This document shows positions 11,300-23,922 of a DNA stretch of 64,000 nucleotides, piece after piece. The position numbers and the translations under genes are program-made. The notes beneath the pieces are model-generated. The model did not search any database. It had not been told where the DNA came from and worked only from the letters and a program-made list of their open reading frames with translations. Origin of the DNA: Apostichopus japonicus. Lineage: Eukaryota > Echinodermata > Holothuroidea > Aspidochirotida > Stichopodidae. How positions within the stretch are numbered: position 1 is the first letter of the stretch; every line of letters starts with the position of its first letter. The stretch is taken from NCBI RefSeq assembly GCF_037975245.1, contig NC_092569.1, positions 19,027,501 through 19,091,500 of the forward strand, written 5' to 3'.

Positions 11300-14200
11300 C
11301 AAAACCAGATTGGTCAGGTCAAGATGATGGTCAATTTTGATCAGCTGTTCAATTGATCTCTCTGCCACTGGTAACATGTAGCCAAGTGCAACCTGTCGCA
11401 TGGTTGGGGTACTGGACCCCCTGTCAGACGTTACACCAATCTGACTAAGAGCTGAATAACTCATCCAGCCTCTACCAACTCACCTTGCCAGCCGCAGTAG
11501 AGTCGGCATAAATCCTTTACCAATAAAGAAAATGAAACAAAAAAGAGGCCGTGATGCCCATGTCCATAATGGGTCCAACTCTACAGGTGGAATTTGGATA
11601 CCGGAGAATGCTGTACTTCGAGATGTTAAGCCACAGGATGAAGAGTTGGATCCAAAGCCGAAAGGAAGGTTCAACTTAGATGGGAGTACAAGCAGGAACC
11701 ACACATATTTATTCATATGTACTTACAATGTAAGAACATTGAGAAGAGAGGAAGTCCTTGATACCCTTCTCGAGGAGGTCGAAAGTATAAAGTGGCACAT
11801 AATAGGACTTGCAGAAACAGGACGCCCAAGTGATCTCATAAAGCTAACAAACTGTGGTCACACATTGTTTACTACTTCGGCAACAAGCAGAGGCTGCAAC
11901 GGTGTTGGCTTCCTAGTAAACAAAATCATAGAAGGCAATACCTTGGATTATAAGGAAGTCTCATACAGGATTGTATATTTAAGACTACAAATAAGTAAGC
12001 AACATACATTAAAAGTTATTCAAGTGTATGCACCAACATCAAGTCATGGTGATTACAAAATTGAAGGATTGTACAAGAACGTGGATGACATGATGGCAAC
12101 TGTGAACTCGACCCATACAATATTGATTGGCGACTTAAACGCCAAAATAGGAAAGAAGAAAGACAGCGATGAGAAAGGAATAGGCCCATTTAGGGTAGGA
12201 GATCGTAACAAAAGAGGTCAACGGCTGTTGGAGTTTGTTTCAAGTAGAGACCTAATAATCGGCAACACATACTTCAAGAAACCTGTCAAAAGATACTGGA
12301 CGTTGGAGAGTCCCAATGCCGCGACACATAACCTGATTGACTACATAATCTGTGACCATTAGATAATCTTGATGGATGTAGGAATAGTACCAAAGGTTGA
12401 TACAGGCAGCAATCACATATTTGTGAGAGCTAAGCTGAGGATTGATAACAAGATGGAAAGTTTGAGAAAGGTCCAGAAACCCAAGAAGAAGCATAACAAC
12501 CTGGATGTGCTCTCTGTCAAGAAACAGCAATTTCAACTTGAATTACAGAATAGATTTGCTTTATTGGAAGATCTAGATGAGGACAAACCACTGGATAAGC
12601 GCTACGATGATATCATCAACACTGTAATGGAAGAAGCTAAAAAATGTGACTAAAGACACAAATAAACCAGTTAAGACTACGGATAAAGAAAACAATGAAA
12701 TAAGGTAATTAAACGAGTAAAGGAAAGCCCTTAAGCCTTTCACACAGTTGTCAACACACAAGCAGATTGAATACACAGAACTGAACAAAATCATCCGTAA
12801 AATGAGAAGAAACCGAAAAAGAAAGTACAGATCAAACATAGTGAAAGTAGTGTTAGAAAACAACAAAGGACCAAGAACTATAAATAGGAAACTGGAAGGA
12901 GCAAGCAAGCTTATATCATCTATAAGAACAAAAGATGGTTTGGAGGTTACAGACAAAACACAGATCACAGAAACTATTGAATCCTTCTACATAGAGCTGT
13001 ACAATACTGACATACCAAATTGGAGGCATTATTGCGATTGGTCGAGCAAGGCTAAAGATGTTCCACCGATTTTAAAAGCGGAGGTACAAAGTGCTTTTGA
13101 CCATATCAAAAAAAGGAAAGGCTTCTGGAATGGACCATCTGACAGTATATATTCTTAGGCTGGGAGGAGAAAGCGTTATACATGTTCTAACAAAACTGTT
13201 CAATAGAATTATGAAACTAGAAGAAATACCCACACAATGGAATGAATCAAAAGTCATTATACTATTCAAGAAAGGCGATGTGAAAGATTTTAAAAACTAC
13301 AGACCAATCAGTTTGCTACCTTATGTGTATAAACTCTTTACTAGGGTTATTCTTGCCAGGATAGGAAAGCAATTGGATGAGAATCAACCCCGTGAGCAAG
13401 CAGGCTACAGAGCAGGATTCAGAACCTCTGACCATCTACACAATTTGAGTCAGATAATAGAAAAAGCAAAACAATACCGTTTCCAACCTATGCCTTGGCG
13501 TTGTGGATAACGAAAAGGCATTTGATAGCCTGGACCACTAGTCATTGCTGAATGCTTTGGAGAAACAGTTAAGTCAAAAGTATATTCGCCTTATCAAAGC
13601 AATCTATAATGACCCAAGTGCAACGATATACCTGGAAAATATGACATCAAACGCTTTTGACATTCTGAAAGGTGTTAGACAAGGCGATCCGATCTCCCCA
13701 AAACTCTTCATAGCGGCTATGGATGATGTCTGCAGGAACCTAAAATGGCAGTCACAGGGAATTGGAAGTGGATGGTGAACATCTAACTCATCTTAGATGT
13801 GCAGATGACATATTGCTTCTAGGCCACACACCTCAGGAACTGGAGACAATTATTTGTGAGTTGAGTGAAGAAAGCAAAAAGGCAGGCTTGAATATGAACA
13901 TGAAGAAGACAAAAGTAATGATGAGTAATAGATCACAAGACCACTCGATTACAGTTGATGGCGAAATCATAGAAAAAGTAGACAGTTATGTATACTTGGG
14001 TAAAAAATATCTTTGGAAAATGACACAGTAGGAGAGGTAAACAGACGTGGGCAAAGTTTGGCATGCTCAGTTTAATATTGCGGGATGAGAGCCTTCCAAT
14101 GACATTGAAAAAACAACTCTTCAATCAATGTATTATTCCAGTGATGTCTTATGTGGCAGAGACATGGACAACTACCAAGAGGTTAGAAAAGAAGCTGAGA

Positions 14201-14561
14201 GTGACAGAGAGAGAGAGAGCAATGGAAAGAATTATAAGGGGGTGTTACAAAAAAGGATAAAGGGAAACCAGGACTTGAGAAACAGAACAGGCGTTTTGGA
14301 TATTATCCAAGTCATAAAGCAAAAGAAGTGGAGATGGGCAGGGCATTTAGCTAGATGTCAGGATAAGAGATGGACACATAAATTGACATGTTGGACACCA
14401 AGGGGTTATGTCAGGAGCAGAGGTAGGCAGAGTAGGAGATAGATGGATGACATAAGAGAATATGGTGGGGTCACATTGAAAAGAACAGCTCAGGATAGAG
14501 GGAATTGGAAAATTGGTGAAGAGGCCTTCCTTCTGCAGTGAAGCGAAATAGGCTAGATAAG
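11300..14561 (+). mobile_element. RTE-type LINE (endonuclease plus reverse transcriptase), decayed
   Basis: A non-LTR retrotransposon of about 3.26 kb in the plus direction. The apurinic-type endonuclease lies at about 11532-12362: TYNVRTLRREE, LAETGR, IQVYAPTS, ILIGDLNAKIG and NLIDYIICDH. The reverse transcriptase is spread over several frames. NYRPISLLP is near 13300, then AGYRAGFRTSDHL, QGDPISPKLF near 13685, and CADDILLLG near 13800 (the catalytic FADD box with F changed to C). The tail has WRWAGHLARC near 14340 and RSRGRQSRRWMDD, typical of RTE-like endonuclease-reverse transcriptase proteins. The endonuclease frame ends at a TAG at 12360, and at least six frame changes or stops follow, so it is dead. 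Plain GC-richer 5' leader at 11300-11500. It is inserted in the satellite and flanked by a 14-bp direct repeat. Confidence 0.88.
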
Positions 14562-16079
14562 ATATGTGGATTACATCACTTACATAATGTATTTCTCTAT
14601 AAATATATGTGGCTAAAACACAAACGGAAACAAATTTACCTATATGAATATATGAGGCTTACACAACTAACATACTTATTCATAAATATCTGGGCTTACA
14701 TCACAAAGGTAATGGATTTATCGATGAATCTGTTTCTTACACAACTTTCATTATCGATTTATCTCTAAATATCCGGAATTAGAAAAACCACATAGACTAA
14801 TCTATGTAGCTAACAAAAGTTACATAGCTAATTTACATATGCAATGTGGTTTAATTGGCATACATAATGTATGAATCTAGGAATATTGTGTGTCTTTGAA
14901 TACATAAAAATCATATTTATATATGAGTACGTATGACCTGCATAGGTGAGTTATCTCTCAACATATGAGGCTTACAATATTTAGGAATATGATTAAACTA
15001 TAAATACCTGTTACTTAGAATACTTACGAATATATTAACTTATTTATGAATATCTGTGGCTTTGAACACTTACGGATAAGATTAAACTATGAATATTTGT
15101 GGTTTAGAATACTTACTTATTGGATTTCACTATGACTATCTGTAACTACCCGTAACTTAAAATACTTACGGATAGGATTAAACTATGAATATCCGTGGCT
15201 TAGAATACTAAATCATTTGATTTAACTATGAATATCTGTGGCTTAGAATACTTTCGAATATGATTAAACTATGAATATATGTGGCTTAGATGATTTACGA
15301 ATAGGATTAAACTATGAAAATTTGTGGCTTAGAATTATGACATATAGATTAACTTACTTATGAATATCTGTACCTTGGAATACTTACGAAGAGGATTAAA
15401 CAATGAATATCTGTAGCTAAGAATACTTACAAATAGGATTAACTATGTATATCTGTGGCTAAGGATACCTACGAACATATTTAAAACTATGTATATATGT
15501 GGCTTAGATACTTACTAATTGGATTAAACTATGATAATCTGTGGCTTAGAATACTTACAATAGGATTAAAATATTAATATCTGTGGTTCAGCATACTTAG
15601 GGATAGGATTAAATGATGAATATCCGTGGCTTAGAATACTTAATCATTAGATTTAGCTATGAATATCTGTAGCTTAGAATACTTTCGATTAGGATTAATC
15701 TATGAATATACGTGGTTTAGAATAATTACATATAGGGTTAATCTATGAACATCTGTGTGACTTCGAATACTTACGAACAGGATTAAACGATGAATATCTG
15801 TGGCTTAGAATACTTACAAATAGGATTAATCTTTAAATAGACTTAGAATACTTACGAATACTTAGACTTAGAATACTTACGAATAGTAATAATCTATGAA
15901 TATATGTGGCTTAAAATACTTACTTACAGTCTTAATCTATAAATATCGGTGGCTAAGAATACTTTCGAATAGGATTAAACTATTAATATCTATGGCTTAG
16001 AATACTTACAAAAAGGATTAATCTATAAATATCTGTGGCTTAGAATACTTACATATAGGCTTAAGTTATGAATATCTGT

Positions 16080-17100
16080 GGCTTAAAATACTTACAAATT
16101 GGCTTAACCTATGAATATCTGTGGCTTAGAATACTTGCAAATATAATTAATCAATGAATACCTGTGGCTTATAACACTTAATTATAGTATTAAACTATGA
16201 ATATCGAAGCTTAGAATACTTACGAATAGGATTAAACTACGAATATATGTGGCTTAGAATATTTAATTATAGTCTTAATCTATAAATATCGGTGGCTTAG
16301 AATACTTACGAATAGGATTAAACTATTAATATCTATGGCTTACAATACTTACAAATAGGCTTAAACTATAAATATATGTGGCGTAGAATACTTACAATAG
16401 GATTGATTAGAAAACTTACGAATAGGCTTAAGTTATGAATATATGTGGCTTAGAATACGTAAGAATTGGATTTAGTTATGAGTATCTGTGGCTTAGAATA
16501 CTTACGAATGAGCTTAAGTTATGAATATATGTGGCTAAAAATACGTAAGAATTGGATTTAGTTATGAATATCTGTGGCTTAGAATACTTACGAATTGGCT
16601 TAACCTATGAATATCTGTGGCTTAGAATACTTACTAATAGGCTTAATCTATGAATATCGATGGCTAAGAATACTTACGATTAGGATTAAACTATGAATAT
16701 CTGTGGCTTAGAATACTTACAAATAGGATTAATCTATAAATATCTGTGGCTTAGAATACTTACAAATAGGCTTAATCTATAAATAACAGTGGCTAAGAAT
16801 ACTTACGAATAGGATAAAACTATGAATATCTATGGCTTAGAAAACTTGCAAATAGGATTAATCTATAAATATCTGATCCTTAGAATACTTAAGTTAAGGC
16901 TTAAGTTATGAATATCCGTGGCTTAAAATACTTACAAATTGGCTTAACCTATGAATATCTGTGGCTTAGAATACTTGCAAATATGATTAATCAATGAATA
17001 TCTGTGACTTATAACACTTAATTATAGTATTAAACTATGAATATCGAAGCTTAGAATACTTACGAATAGGATTAAACTATGAATATATGTGGCTTAGACT
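16080..17100. repeat. 840-bp higher-order duplication inside the satellite
   Basis: The stretch starting GCTTAAAATACTTACAAATT at 16081 recurs at 16921. The distinctive run with AATCAATGAAT, then TTATAACACTTAATTATAG, then ATATCGAAGCTTAG is found at about 16150-16215 and again at about 16990-17055. The spacing is 840 bp, close to 19-20 basic units. Confidence 0.85.
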
Positions 17101-18289
17101 ATTTAATTATAGTATTAAACTATGGACATCGAAGCTTAGAATACTCACGAATAGGACTAAACAATTAATATCTGTGGCTTAGAATATTTACGAGTAGGAT
17201 TAATCTATACATATATATGACTTAGAATATATACCTACGAATAGTATTAATCTATGAATATATGTCGCTTAAAATACTTACTTACAGTCTTAATCTATAA
17301 ATATCGGTGGCTAAGAATACTTACGAATAGGATTAAACTATGAATATCTATGGCTTAGAATACTTACAAATAGGATTAATCTATAAATATATGTGGCTTA
17401 GAATTCTTACGTATAGGCTTAAGTTATGAATATATGTGGTTTAGAATACGAACGAATATGATTAAATTATGTTCATCGGCTGCTTAGAATACTTACGAGT
17501 AGGATAAATCTATACATATATATGACTTAGAATATATACCTACGAATAGGATTCATCTATGAATATCTGTTGTATATAATACTTAAAGTATTAAACTATG
17601 AATATCTGTAACCTATAATACTTACGAATAGGATGAAACTATCAATATCTGTGGCTTACAATACTTACGTATAGGCTTAAGTTATGAATCTATGTGGCAT
17701 AGAATACTTAATCATTGGATTTAGCTACGCATATCTGTGGCTTAGAATACTTACTAATAGGCTCAATCTATGAATATCGGTGGCTTAGAATACTTACGAA
17801 TAGGATTAAACTATCAATATTTGCGGCTAACAATACTTACAAATAGGATTAATCTATAAATATCTGTGGCTTAGAATACTTACGAATAGGCTTAAGTTAT
17901 GAATATATGTGGCTTAGAATACTTAAGAATTGGATTAATCTATTAATATATGTGGCTTAGAATACTTACGAATAGGATTAAATTATGAATATCTGTGGCT
18001 TAAAAAACTTACGAATAGGATTAAACTATTAATATCTGTGGCTTAGAATACTTACGAGTAGGATTAAGCTATGAATATCTGTGGCTTAGAATACTTACGA
18101 ATAGGATTAAACTACACCATTAACATAACAGCTGTATCTAGGAATATATGTGGCATACAATACTAACATTGAATATAGGTATCTATGAATAAATGTGGCC
18201 TACAACACCAACAAGACAGCTGTATCTATGAATATATTTGGCTTACAACACTAACATATAATATATATCATGAATATAAGCGACCTACA

Positions 18290-19230
18290 ACATAAACGTA
18301 ACATCTGTATCTATGAATATCTCTGGCGTACAACACTCACATAACAGCAATATCTATGAGTATATATGGTCTGCAACACTAACATAATAGATATATCTAT
18401 GAATATCTGTGGCCTGCAACACTAACATAGCATATGTATATATGAATATATGAAAATATGTGGCCTACAACACTAACAAAACAGCTGTATCTATGAATAT
18501 CTCTGGCGAACAACACTCACATAACAGCAATATCTATGAGTATATATGACCTGCAACACTAACATGATAGATATATCTATGAATATAAGCGGCCTACAAC
18601 ATTAACGTAACAGCTGTATCTATGAATATCTCTGGCCTACAACACTCACATAACAGCAATATCTATGAGTATATATGGTCTGCAACACTAACATAATAGA
18701 TATATCTATGAATATCTGTGGCCTGCAACACTAACATAGCATATGTATATATGAATATATGAAAATATCGGGCCTACAACACTAACAAAACAGTTGTATC
18801 TATGAATATCTCTGGAGTACAACACTCACATAACAGCAATATCTATGAGTATATATGGCCTGCAACACTAACATAATAGATATATCTATGAATATAAGCG
18901 GCCTACAACATTAACGTAACAGCTGTATCTATGAATATCTCTGGCCTACAACACTCACATAACAGCAATATCTATGAGTATATATGGTCTGCAACACTAA
19001 CATAATAGATATATCTATGAATATCTGTGGCCTGCAACACTAACATAGCATATGTATATATGAATATATGAAAATATGTGGCCTACAACACTAACAAAAC
19101 AGCTGTATCTATGAATATCTCTGGCGTACAACACTCACATAACAGCAATATCTATGAGTATATATGGCCTGCAACACTAACATAATAGATATATCTATGA
19201 ATATAAGCGGCCTACAACATTAACGTAACA
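18290..19230. repeat. 309-bp higher-order repeat, three copies
   Basis: TGGTCTGCAACACTAACATA occurs at 18367, 18676 and 18985, exactly 309 bp apart, and the flanking units between these points match almost perfectly. The 309-bp block is seven basic units with one carrying a short internal duplication (GAATATATGAAAATATG). This marks recent amplification within the older array. Confidence 0.93.
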
Positions 19231-19600
19231 GCTGTATCTATGAATATATGTGGCTTGCAACACTGACATAACAGCTGTATTTCTGAATATATGTGGCCTA
19301 CAACATTAACATAACAGCTGTATCTATGAATATATGTGACCTACAACACTTACATAGCATATGTATCTATGAAAATATGTGGTCTACAACATTAACAGAA
19401 CAGCGGTATCTATAAGTATATATGGCTTGCAACACTAACATAATAGATTTATCTATGAATATATGTGGCCTACAACACTAACGTAACAGCTGTATCTATG
19501 AATATATGTGGCCTGCATCACTAACATAATAGATGTATCTATGAATACATGTGGTCTACAACACTAACAAAACAGTTACATCTATAAATATATACACTAC

Positions 19601-21019
19601 AACAATAGAGCATTCATAACCCTACATTTTTGACATAAATACAAACAACTTGTGACAAGCGTAAAACCATGTTGTGATAATTCGATAACTTACTTTATAC
19701 TGACATCACCGAAAAGTGCACATAGCAAATTGAACTTGACACGGTTTTATTTGCAGAATGGAATCGACATCGGCAGGTATGGAATTGCCGTTCGGTATAG
19801 TGCGTTTGTACATAAATACAGTGGCTGTTGTATCTCTTTCGTGGTCTTCCGTTCGCAATTATTTTGCACAATTGCAAAAGTTATATCTTAGTCTTCCCTT
19901 TTTTTCGGGAAAGGAAGATAAGGTGTCGTGGAATGCCAAGGTAATGTATGTGGTTGGAAAAGTAAACCAAACGAGCTGATGTCTAGAACAGATATTTCCT
20001 AACGAGGCACGGTGTGGATAATTGGGTGAAACGCTTGTACTCAAGCGACATACTTTCTTGAATGCAAAAGTATGTACTGTTTCGCTGAATTAGATATTTC
20101 AAAACAAATTTTATTACTGAACTTTAATTGCAAGTGTCATGTCATAGTAGCGCCTTCAGCTACATGATAATGTTTCCCCCAAAAAATTCTTTACAAACGT
20201 GTGCTTGCTGTAAAAACAAAATTGAAAAGTGGTGTACAGCAAAATCCTAAATTTGTTCTTTTCGCCATCAGCGGTGAAAATACCAGTGAGCTACGAGGCA
20301 AAAGAAATAATTGATACTCTCGTGGTCTTCAAATTTGAAGAACGTGGAGAGAACGTAGAGGTATGCGCTAAATATTGTTCTCTCATAAAAAGGAGAATGA
20401 AATGTCAGATTTCTTTTAATCGCTGGTTTAAGTTGATCCAGTTATCCGCGAGATAAGTTATGGAGATTTTTAATGAAAATGGAATTAAATAATTAAACAC
20501 GTTTGGTATCGATTACATTTGTTTAATTTCCCATTTGTAACTAGATACTTATTTTTTTTTTAGATAAGACCGAGTTTTAAGTACCCATTTTTGTATCGAT
20601 AGAATAAATGGTTTATCTTGACTATGCGTAGTTATTTTGGAATAACAAATAATCATTTATACTTACGTTGAGATTTGTAATTTATTACGCTTTGTTTGGT
20701 ATCTGTTGAATAAATGGTTAAAATCGGTCTCAATGGGGTCTCAATGAAATTGTTGGAGTGGGACTTCTTCCATTGTTAGTAAGACGATCCAGAACATTGA
20801 GTATAAAAACAATGTACTCACGGTTTTTCTTCTTCATCTGTTCCCTTCCTTCCCCTCGGTCCCCTTACTGTCCCTAAAAACTTACCACGGACCGGCAAAG
20901 TAAAAGATCAGTCGATCACCACGATTGACAAATAGAATCCAATGGAATCCAATCAGCTTCTGAGAACGCAAGAAAATCCTGTGTTTTGTTCCGAAAATGC
21001 TGCAAATACATTCGAAAAA
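19601..21019 (+). other. Unique segment within the satellite, two exon-like stretches
   Basis: Satellite stops near 19600 and resumes near 21020, so this is either an insertion or a gene fragment. Two stretches look like exons on the plus strand. 19757-19940 follows TTTATTTGCAG, opens with ATG at 19758, runs 61 codons and ends CCAAG|GTAATG. 20272-20360 follows TTCGCCATCAG, encodes VKIPVSYEAKEIIDTLVVFK and ends GTAGAG|GTATGC. Their phases do not join directly (0 against 1), so an exon is missing or one call is wrong. I do not recognise the protein. Confidence 0.3.
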
Positions 21020-21324
21020 CATTTATCTATGAATATCTGTGGCTTACATCCCTTAATAGATGAGTCTATGATTATCTGTGACTTTAAATACATACGAAAC
21101 ACGTTTAGTCTATTTAAGAACATCTGAGGCTGAAACATCTGACATAGCTAATATATTTATGAATATGTGTGTGTATTACATCACTTACATAGTGTTTTTA
21201 CCTATATGAATATACTGTATGTGGCTTAGAAAACGTTTTGGGTTACCTTATTATGAATATCTGTGGCTTACATCACTAACAAACTAGATGTTTCATTGAA
21301 TATATGTATACATATACGAAACAG
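21020..21324. repeat. Satellite, right remnant
   Basis: Several degenerate units of the same satellite (ATGAATATCTGTGGCTTACA near 21028 and again near 21255) end at ATACGAAACAG, just before the U2-like sequence. Confidence 0.8.
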
Positions 21325-21500
21325 ATCGCTTCTCGGCCTTTTGGCTAAGATCATGTGTAGTATCTCTTCCCTTTAGAGGGGAATGGTGGGTGATACACAC
21401 CCGGCGATGATCACACAGTCACAGTCTCAATGCACGGGCACTGGGGTTGAGAGCGGATCAGTCGTTCGGTAGTTTGGTTTTCGTGCCCAGGTTCTTTCCT
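21325..21500 (+). pseudogene. U2 snRNA-headed chimeric repeat
   Basis: Positions 21325-21368 match the 5' end of U2 snRNA: ATCGCTTCTCGGCCTTTTGG, then CTAAGATCATGTGTAGTATCT. This covers stem I and the branch-point-binding GTAGTA. After about 45 bases the homology ends. The Sm site and stem-loops III and IV of U2 are absent. An unrelated GC-richer body with inverted motifs (GGGTGATACACACCC) follows. This is therefore not a working spliceosomal gene. It is best read as a U2 5' end fused to another sequence, either a retropseudogene chimera or the head of a U2-derived SINE. Confidence 0.72.
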
Positions 21501-22234
21501 GGGTGACCCTTCTTAAAAAGTATACGGTATACAAAACAGACTAGGCCTAATCTAACTTGTAAAAACAATTTACTTACAAATTGGACAGAGAGCCTCACTA
21601 TCTGGACATTTAGTTCCAAAAAAGCTGAATTTATTTCCGAAAATCCTGAATTTAATTCCCAAAATCCTGAATTTAGTTCCAAAAATCCTGAATTAAGTTC
21701 CGAAAATCCTGAATTAAGTTCCGAAAATCCTGAATTAAGTTCCGAAATCCTGTATTTAGTTCCGAAAATCCTGAATTTAGTTCCGAAAATCCTGTATTTA
21801 GTTCCGAAAATCCTGAATTTAGTTCCGAAAATTCTGAATTAAGTTCCGAAAATCCTGTATTTAGTTCCGAAAATCCTGAATTTAGTTCCGAAAATTTTGA
21901 ATTTCGTTCAAAAAATGTTGTATTTAGTTCCGGAAATCCTGTTTTTAGTATATTGCGCTCCATATTGTTACAAGGGTTGGAATTGTTCGCATTGACCTAT
22001 ACCAGACTAAATTCTCCAGCAGCTTGTCCATGTGGAATAAACGCGAGTTTTTCCGGTTATACTATCTGCCAATGATAAGTTATATAAATATGGTTCTACT
22101 GGAAACCGCGATGAGGAACAATTGTTCGTAAATATTATTGGTACTAACATAAAGATAATTCAGTACCAAAACTGTGGAGAAGATACTCCATTCCGAAGTG
22201 TGCAAATGAAGCTACTATTTAAGAAAGGTCACCC
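21501..22234. mobile_element. MITE-like element with GGGTGACC terminal inverted repeats
   Basis: The left end GGGTGACCCTTCTTAAA at 21501 is matched by the reverse complement of the right end (GGGTGACCTTTCTTAAA, ending 22234), with 20 of 22 terminal positions identical. The interior holds a subterminal array of 21-bp units (TTCCGAAAATCCTGAATTTA) at about 21610-21955. No transposase frame is present, so it is non-autonomous. No clear target-site duplication is visible. A GGGTCACCC end next to another short array is also seen at 39750-39765. Confidence 0.7.
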
Positions 22235-23922
22235 AAAATAGAGCCTGTGTAACACACAACTGTTCCACTTTCAACCCCAGTCCCATTAAAGGTATAGTGG
22301 TTTAAGTTAACGTCTGCTTATAAAGGCTATATACTGAAAGCCCATGTACAGTGTACACAGACAGGCCTGCACGTGTAGACCAATACAGTGCATCAATTGA
22401 TCAGATAAACCAGTCTTTATCTTTTCCGTATGGGAGTATAGCTGTTAATTTGATTAACAATATAGCATTTAAATTCCTCCATACTTTGATGAATAGATGA
22501 TGAACGCACAACTTGGTAACGACATTCGAGATTATCCGAATCAATGAGGTTTACCTACCCTGCCTGATCTAGCCTTGATGCGCTTAACCCGACACTGAAT
22601 AACAAAAACAACATAAGAAAAGCCTTTTATAACAGTTTGAATGAAAGCATCATGCAACAGACTGAACGAATATATCAGTTCCACCGCCAAGAAAAAGAGG
22701 AAAAAGAAAAAAGAAAGAAGATGATTTAGCTTTAGCGGTAAACAAAATAAGCAATCCCGTACAATTATGAATATCCCGGCACACTGTATTCATCTCGTAT
22801 CATAACAATCAAGTTATATCTTCTGTAATTCTTGTATAGATTTGAATAGATTAGTTTTATATTGCATACCTTTGATCAGAATTTCTTTAGTTGGATTATG
22901 CTCTGACGTCACGACAGATAATGGCGAGTTTTGGAAAGATATGACTGTAAGACCGACAATGCATGTACGGTGACGTCACACATTTTTCATTTGAGATATT
23001 TTGACTTCGAATTTATTGGGAACCAATCAATCAAATATCTTTTTTAAACCTTTTGAGATCGGTTAATACTTAATGAAAGTTAAATTGAAACTTACGGACG
23101 CGGTTAAACTAGAAATAGATTAATTCCCGTACATATCTTTTTTGTCTTCTCTTTGCAGGGAAAATGATTTCAGAAGACATGTTGGTGGCTACTATATATC
23201 ATGTTTGGGGAGCAGAACACAACCTGCAACTGACTTATAATGATGAATATGCATACATGGAACACAACCAATTATGTTAGTTTACCTCTAATCTCTCTCT
23301 CCTTTGGAAGACGACGAAATTTCGGATTTCGTTACAATGACGTCATTAGCACAAACGGGTGCACCGTATGGACTATCTTACACCAAGTGAAGCTTTAGTC
23401 ATTTTCGTATTTATGTTAATCGTGTATATGTGTGGTGTATTGCATATAGAAGGGTGACACGTTTGTTCTCATGAGGTAACAGCTGTACATTTGTCTATTA
23501 TAGAAAGACAAAGATAGCTTGAAACGTATTGTTGTTATGTCATAGAGAGACAACTTCAACTCTTACCTCAGTATTGCTAGAAATCCCTCTATAGAGCCTG
23601 TCTGACAAAGACAATATGAAGATGTGACCAATTAATGTGAAATAAATCATCGAACTTACCAGGGCTTTTTTACTCTAGTCCATTTAATGTCTGGTCACGG
23701 ATTCGGATCTTCTGGAATCCACTACATTTGCTGTGAAGTTGTGGTGATATAGTTTTCGTGGCTTGAGGATAACTATTTGGTGTTTCATTTGGAAAAGAGT
23801 AATCCTTTGAACCAATAGTCAAACGACTTTCTCGAGATATTAAAAATGAAAGAATCTAACAAAACATTTTAGGCTTTATTATTTGCGTGTAGAGAATGTT
23901 ACAAATGAAGCAATCTTGTTTT
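22235..23922 (+). other. Region without a recognised gene, one exon-like end
   Basis: Most of this stretch shows nothing. A candidate last exon is at 23159-23279: TCTTCTCTTTGCAG, then an open frame with MISEDMLVATIYHVWG and YNDEYAYMEHNQLC to a TAG. Its entry phase (1) does not fit the exon-like piece ending at 20360 (phase 0). Its owner is unknown. Confidence 0.3.

Larger units (their letters stand above)
14562..19600. repeat. Satellite of about 43 bp, main array
   Basis: More than 100 head-to-tail units. In 15000-18115 the consensus starts GAATATCTGTGGCTTAGAAT and continues to AATAGGATTAAACTAT (43 bp). In 18116-19600 a second subfamily has GGCCTACAACACTAACATAA with the same 43-bp period. 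The boundary between subfamilies near 18115 is sharp. Many units differ by point changes, so the array is old, but it also contains younger blocks copied as larger units. There are no open frames of interest. Confidence 0.95.

Noticed and set aside
21325-21500. Functional U2 snRNA gene
   Set aside because: Only about the first 45 bases match; the Sm site and 3' stem-loops are missing.
21458-21963. Frames with repeated FSELNSGFSELNTG
   Set aside because: Product of the 21-bp subterminal array inside a MITE, frame broken and without codon-like variation.
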